In this document: piece by piece, positions 33,798 to 36,834 of the stretch
Layout: each line of letters begins with the position of its first letter
Position numbering within the stretch: position 1 is the stretch's first letter
NCBI GenBank assembly: GCA_026394775.1
Contig: JAPLZY010000003.1
Coordinates: 1 to 36,834, forward strand
Direction: 5' to 3'
Source: Candidatus Zambryskiibacteriota bacterium
GTDB lineage: Bacteria > Patescibacteriota > Minisyncoccia > Phycocordibacterales > DATDWN01
Length of the DNA stretch: 36,834 nt
Position numbers and translations under genes: made by a program
Notes under the pieces: model-generated
Databases searched by the model: none
Told to the model about the DNA's origin: nothing
Seen by the model: only the letters and a program-made list of their open reading frames with translations

Positions 33798-34626
33798 TTT
33801 TTGTTTTGGTTACTTGAGAGTCGTCATACACGCTATAGGTGCATTCCCCAAGATATGACTGATATTTGGTTACTTTGACTGGTGGTTCGTCTCCGACAAT
33901 GAGGTTGATGAGGTCATCAAACGGACTAATTTTCGTCGACACTGGACGCAGAGTGTTGCGACCACAGACATACGATTTTGATTGATAGAGACGTCTATCT
34001 GACATTGTTTTGAACATGTACTTTGCCATGTACGTAGCCAGTTTAGGAGATCCGTCGGTGGGGACACAATCAAGAAAACCTCTTGCCCATTGATGTTGAA
34101 AGTGACGAGTACCTCTGGCTGTTGTTGAGTCATAATTATGTTCGTTACAAAATGCTAAAAATCTTTCATGTACTTTTGGTTTTATTTTCAACCATGCACT
34201 CCACGGAATCTCCTGAAAAATATCAATGATGGGTAAACCCCAGAAAATACAGTGAAAATGAACAGTACCTCTTTTCTGATATTCTGGTACAGCGATGTAT
34301 CGGAATTCAGCACCATACATTTTTCGCAATCTGGTGATAAATTCTGTGAGATATGTATAGGCAGTAACCACAGATTTTTCATTGACGGTTGTGAGCGTGA
34401 TGAAGATAGGTTTGTCATGTGATTTAAGATTGGTATGAATGAGACGAAAGAAATTTCTGCGTGCTCGGACTACATTGTCTAGTCTTTTTTGCAATGACTG
34501 GTCAATGGTAAGTTCCTCTTTTTTTCTTTGAGTAAATACTGTTCGCAGTCTCTTTGGTTGAGGCTCTTTTTCGTATTGGTATAGTTCTGCATAATTTCCT
34601 GATTGAATCAATTTTGAATAAGGCAT
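33787..34626 (-). CDS. HUH rolling-circle replication initiator
   Basis: This 279-aa Rep-like protein has the three HUH motifs: I FITLTT (75-80), II GTVHFHCIFWG (120-130, His123 and His125) and III TYMAKYMFK (198-206, Tyr199 and Tyr203, with Lys202/Lys206). The Y-x2-K-Y spacing resembles ssDNA-phage and plasmid Reps of the viral gpII/VP4 type. Such a protein nicks the plus origin and starts rolling-circle replication. With the serine recombinase it makes an integrated plasmid- or phage-like element. No capsid gene is visible. It starts ATG at 34626. Confidence 0.88.
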   Translation of the reverse strand: MPYSKLIQSGNYAELYQYEKEPQPKRLRTVFTQRKKEELTIDQSLQKRLDNVVRARRNFFRLIHTNLKSHDKPIFITLTTVNEKSVVTAYTYLTEFITRLRKMYGAEFRYIAVPEYQKRGTVHFHCIFWGLPIIDIFQEIPWSAWLKIKPKVHERFLAFCNEHNYDSTTARGTRHFQHQWARGFLDCVPTDGSPKLATYMAKYMFKTMSDRRLYQSKSYVCGRNTLRPVSTKISPFDDLINLIVGDEPPVKVTKYQSYLGECTYSVYDDSQVTKTKNGN

Positions 34627-34660
34627 TGAATGAGTTATTAAAGACTAATTATTAAGTGAG

Positions 34661-34855
34661 TTATTTATCGAGTCTCTCAAGCGGGGTGGTCATCCCGCCC
34701 GAACTCAGTTGAGTTTCGGGCGGAGATTTCCCACTCCCGCTTTCCGCGAATACAGCAAACATCTCAGTGTATGATTTGAGATATTCTTGAGCTGTCTCAT
34801 CTGAAATATCTAAATTATATTTATGCTTGAAATATGCTTGTATTCGTTCGACCAA
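34661..34855 (-). CDS. small hypothetical protein upstream of rep
   Basis: About 64 aa from a TTG start at 34855 (VERIQAYFKHKYNLDISDETAQEYLKSY). The frame stays open further upstream (NFQFSQQ) to 34876, but without an ATG. The N-terminal helical part looks like a real small domain. The C-terminal GSGKSPPETQLSSGGMTTPLE is encoded by a GC-rich hairpin island. It precedes rep in the same direction by 34 nt. Function unknown. Confidence 0.5.
   Translation of the reverse strand: MVERIQAYFKHKYNLDISDETAQEYLKSYTEMFAVFAESGSGKSPPETQLSSGGMTTPLERLDK
34681..34748. other. GC-rich hairpin island, candidate nick origin
   Basis: Three GC-rich stems lie in AT-rich surroundings: GCGGG/CCCGC (34681-34685 with 34694-34698), CCGCCCGAA/TTCGGGCGG with CTCA/TGAG (34695-34723), and GCGGA/TCCGC (34721-34748 region). 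Rolling-circle origins are often such hairpins next to rep. No nick site was identified. Confidence 0.4.
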
Positions 34856-34879
34856 TTGTTGAGAGAATTGAAAATTTAT

Positions 34880-35296
34880 CTATGTGTTTGATAGGTATAG
34901 AAAAACACCTTGAGATAAATAAAAAGAAACCGTTTTGTAGGGTTCTTAGTGTGGTATTTTTATTTAGTTTTTTATTTTAACCTCCTTTTGTTTTTAACTA
35001 GCGATGAAGTGATACCATGCGTTTTTGTATCGGAGTAGTGCTAGATTTCTTAATTTAGGGTGAGGATTTTTTGATTTTATTTAGTTTTTCGCGTGCTGTT
35101 TAAAATCAAAGAGCAGACTGTACTGACACTAGTATCTGCTTGATCGAAATCGAAGTTAACAAAATGATGTGGATAACTGATGACTGCATTCCAAAGTGCC
35201 ATATTTGAGTTGGTGGTGATGTGAGAGAGACTGTGAAGTGGAAAAACTATAAAAAGCCTTGAAATATAAGGTTATTTTTGAAACCAAAGAAAGTGC
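34880..35296. other. 0.4-kb AT-rich noncoding region with DnaA box
   Basis: I see no convincing gene here. The stretch is AT-rich with T-tracts (TTTTTATTTAGTTTTTTATTT) and has the consensus DnaA box TGTGGATAA (minus-strand TTATCCACA) at 35168-35176. It may hold replication-origin functions of the element. Confidence 0.35.
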
Positions 35297-35326
35297 TTGA
35301 CAAAATGCTATCAAGTGGTGTATAAT
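35297..35326 (+). promoter_or_regulatory. sigma70-consensus cargo promoter
   Basis: TTGACA (35297-35302) and TATAAT (35321-35326), spacer 18 bp. Both hexamers are perfect, unlike the chromosomal promoters nearby. Confidence 0.8.
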
Positions 35327-35338
35327 ATACCCAGAAAA

Positions 35339-35391
35339 CTTGCTGTGATGGCAGGTTACGAAAATCAACAACCCTGTGATGGGGTAAGGAG
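35339..35391 (+). promoter_or_regulatory. twin stem-loop leader with identical TGTGATG loops
   Basis: Stem-loop 1: CTTGC-TGTGATG-GCAGG (35339-35355). Stem-loop 2: ACCC-TGTGATG-GGGT (35371-35385). The 3' side of loop 2 touches the Shine-Dalgarno AAGGAG (35386-35391), 7 nt before the ATG. This could be a protein-binding or ligand-binding regulatory leader. It does not match the guanidine-II (ACGR loop) class. Confidence 0.5.
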
Positions 35392-35398
35392 AATTGAC

Positions 35399-36088
35399 AT
35401 GAAGAATACGAACGAACGGGGTATCTACCCCTCCGTGATGATGCATCACTCGAGCTACAGCCAACTGGCTATCGGTGGAGCGATGCTGACTCATTTCCAC
35501 CAAGACGAAGAAGAAGCTTCCTGCTATCAGTGCACGCCGACTGGTTGCAGTGGATGGCGGACTCGCTTTGACGGCGGAAATGGTCCTGGCATTCAAGACT
35601 TGCCGTGCGACTTGGTCGCAATGTATGTCGAAGGTCAGATCAACATCTCGGGCTACGAAGGGGCGTACGACTCTGAAGAAATCGTCGTACCGCTCTGTTT
35701 CGCTGTTGTGGTTTTCCGATCGAAAGAGGAGAAGGACTACAAGGGCAAAGTTGTTCGTGAAGCCAGAGAAGAGTACATCTATCTCTGGAGCCACTTCGGC
35801 TTTACCGACCGAGTTCGGCACGATGCTGTGTACGATCTGAAGGATGCATTCGAAGTCGCCCGCAAAGGTGGACCGACAATGACATTCGATGAACGAATTG
35901 CTCACTCTCGAGAAATCGGATGGGACAATGCCAACTCAGAACGTGAGTGGCACCTCGTCGGCAAAGGTCGGGTTCCTGGTCGCATTCGTCAACTTCTTCA
36001 CCGCACGGTGAACGAAACGAAGCGGGTCGTCGACAAGAACTTCGGTCAGGGTGGTGCGTTCTTCAAGCTTCCGCAGAAAAAGAAGTAG
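35399..36088 (+). CDS. hypothetical cargo protein of the element
   Basis: About 229 aa from the ATG at 35399 with a strong SD. It begins MKNTNERGIYPSVMMHHSSYSQLAIGG. A Cys/Gly patch (EEASCYQCTPTGCSGW) near residues 40-55 may bind metal. The middle is acidic and aromatic, and the C-terminus is basic (ending KLPQKKK). I recognise no family. G+C is near 50%, well above the host genes, and codons such as CGG/GAC/CTC are frequent, which suggests foreign origin. It is followed by a hairpin and a second GC-rich gene. Confidence 0.7.
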   Translation: MKNTNERGIYPSVMMHHSSYSQLAIGGAMLTHFHQDEEEASCYQCTPTGCSGWRTRFDGGNGPGIQDLPCDLVAMYVEGQINISGYEGAYDSEEIVVPLCFAVVVFRSKEEKDYKGKVVREAREEYIYLWSHFGFTDRVRHDAVYDLKDAFEVARKGGPTMTFDERIAHSREIGWDNANSEREWHLVGKGRVPGRIRQLLHRTVNETKRVVDKNFGQGGAFFKLPQKKK

Positions 36089-36110
36089 TTCATTACAGTT
36101 TCAAAAAATA

Positions 36111-36142
36111 GAGCCGAGCAATCCTTCGGGAAAGCTCGGCTC
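36111..36142. terminator. hairpin between cargo genes
   Basis: Perfect 9-bp stem GAGCCGAGC/GCTCGGCTC (36111-36119 with 36134-36142) with an inner CC-TTCG-GG. No U-tract follows. Confidence 0.6.
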
Positions 36143-36227
36143 CAGTATTCAGACTCACGAATTGATTTTAATTCGCGAGATGATTCTGGAAATTCAAAAA
36201 GAAAGTTCTTTGAGGAGAAAAAATCAT

Positions 36228-36590
36228 ATGGGAAAAGCAGGAGTTGAACCGGAAGTTCGATACAACGTTCATTGCATGGAGTGCGGGAGCGTATGGCAAC
36301 CACTCGCCAAGAGTCCGCTCTGGTGGGCAGCCAAACAAAGAGCAGAAAAGGGATTCCTCGATGCTCTCCACGTCAGTGGCAAGAAGTGCGGTTGTGTGAA
36401 AGAAGAAAGACAACCCAACGCTCCTTTCCGAGTCTTTGGCTACGATTTCGATTGCCGAGACTTCAACATCCCATTCACCACCTTCATGGGCCCCGTCAAA
36501 GCGTTCATCGAAGCAAACAAAAGTGGTGATGTGGTGTTCATCCAAGGAGTCTCCAGTTCAGTGGAACAGAGACTCAAAATGATTTTCTAA
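36228..36590 (+). CDS. hypothetical cargo protein with Cys pairs
   Basis: About 120 aa from the ATG at 36228, chosen because GAGGAG (36212-36217) lies 10 nt before it; the open frame extends upstream without support. It contains HCMECGSVWQPLAKS (about 16-30) and KKCGCVKEE (about 50-58), CxxC and CxC pairs that could bind one zinc. The C-terminal half (FRVFGYDFDCRDFN...MGPVKAFIEANKSGDVVFIQG) looks alpha/beta. Family not recognised. Base composition matches the previous gene. Confidence 0.65.
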   Translation: MGKAGVEPEVRYNVHCMECGSVWQPLAKSPLWWAAKQRAEKGFLDALHVSGKKCGCVKEERQPNAPFRVFGYDFDCRDFNIPFTTFMGPVKAFIEANKSGDVVFIQGVSSSVEQRLKMIF

Positions 36591-36592
36591 CC

Positions 36593-36655
36593 AACCCGCT
36601 TCATCTACAGAGATCGCTTCATTGCAGTCTCGGGTGAGGCGGTTTTCTGTTGTAA
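36593..36655 (+). terminator. possible terminator after the cargo
   Basis: AACCCGCTTCA near 36593 can pair imperfectly with TGAGGCGGTT before TTTCTG at about 36645-36655. The long loop makes this uncertain. Confidence 0.35.
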
Positions 36656-36748
36656 AAAATGTAAAAATATTGTACAGTTTCTTTAAGTAACTCAGGCACC
36701 CACAACTCTCAATTCGAATTTAAATACAAACTAATTTCTCCACAGAAG

Positions 36749-36770
36749 GAAGCGTCACAGCTTCTTTTTT
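36749..36770 (+). terminator. intrinsic terminator between cargo and transposase
   Basis: GAAGC-GTCACA-GCTTC is followed by T6 (36765-36770). In the plus direction it is a canonical terminator; on the minus strand the same bases encode the last residues of the transposase. Confidence 0.7.
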
Positions 36771-36834
36771 CGTCTCCGATGTTGTTTGAGTACTTCTCCA
36801 GGAGTCTTGTAATCAAGACATTTCATGATCCTCC
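36755..36834 (-). mobile_element. 3' end of an IS30-like transposase gene (cut by window edge)
   Basis: The minus-strand frame from the window edge to the stop at 36755-36757 reads RIMKCLDYKTPGEVLKQH then RRRKKKL. The KCLDYKTPGEV block is the C-terminal motif of IS30-family DDE transposases (RP.KCLxxKTPxEV). The basic tail ends the protein. The gene continues beyond the window. It marks another insertion near the element and may belong to it. Confidence 0.65.

Noticed and set aside
35339-35391. Guanidine-II (mini-ykkC) riboswitch
   Set aside because: It has two hairpins like that class, but the loops are TGTGATG rather than ACGR.
35156-35905. 249-codon minus-strand frame over the cargo gene
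   Set aside because: The plus strand has a consensus promoter, SD and GC-codon pattern; the minus frame has low-complexity shadow sequence.
32127-36834. Second copy of the tRNA-Gln 3' end (attR)
   Set aside because: I looked for GATTCCAAGTCTGGC downstream and saw none, so the other element end must be outside the window or degraded.

Overview
The window is compact, AT-rich bacterial DNA (about 40% G+C by eye in the core) with tightly packed and often overlapping genes. It uses the standard bacterial code: a release factor 2 gene is present and UGA serves as a stop. Several traits together suggest a small-genome Candidate Phyla Radiation bacterium, most likely Parcubacteria/Patescibacteria: the type IV pilus cluster followed by ligA, gatC and gatA; degenerate zinc-binding cysteines in LigA and PilB; a shortened RF2; and group I introns in tRNA genes. 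The phylum assignment is inference from gene content, not a search result.

Left to right. A tRNA-Ser and a ComF-like phosphoribosyltransferase lie on the minus strand. A nearly complete type IV pilus locus follows on the plus strand (805-12523): pilM, pilN-like, pilO-like, a small membrane protein in the pilP position, pilB, a lone receiver domain, pilT, pilC, two almost identical major pilins, the prepilin peptidase, and four minor-pilin-like genes. Then come ligA, gatC and gatA (12501-16329), a membrane SH3/HEPN-like protein, an initiator tRNA-Met split by a group I intron (minus strand), a secreted Ig-like/peptidoglycan-binding protein, an HTH protein abutting tRNA-Met(CAT), and a tRNA-Asp split by a second group I intron. 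From 20.6 to 25.5 kb the region is accessory: small unknown genes, a helicase and a Fic gene that have both lost their 5' ends at one shared junction, an orphan class I glutamine amidotransferase, tRNA-Thr and a candidate structured RNA. A housekeeping block follows: prfB, ftsE, ftsX and pyrG. Next are a RelE/ParE-type toxin-antitoxin pair and an HD phosphohydrolase.

The right end is mobile DNA. A LAGLIDADG endonuclease gene sits between a 23-nt 5' tRNA fragment and an intact tRNA-Gln(CTG). From the 3' side of the same tRNA runs an element that encodes a large serine recombinase (its last 19 codons are antisense tRNA-Gln), a small Cys-rich protein and an HUH rolling-circle Rep. Beyond them lie a GC-rich hairpin island, a 0.5-kb noncoding segment with a DnaA box, and a GC-richer two-gene cargo with a consensus sigma70 promoter, a twin stem-loop leader and strong Shine-Dalgarno sites. 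The window ends inside an IS30-like transposase.

Cross-cutting patterns. Many chromosomal genes have an extended -10 (TGnTATAAT or TGnTATACT) ending 6-11 nt before the start codon and no Shine-Dalgarno, which suggests leaderless mRNAs; the cargo genes do the opposite. A spaced TACGAAT repeat recurs in three spacers between housekeeping genes. Both CAU-anticodon tRNAs replace the near-universal G18/U55 pair with A18/G55. The strongest candidates for something undescribed are the integrated Rep/recombinase element at tRNA-Gln with its twin-loop leader, and the tRNA group I introns with their unusual elbow bases.
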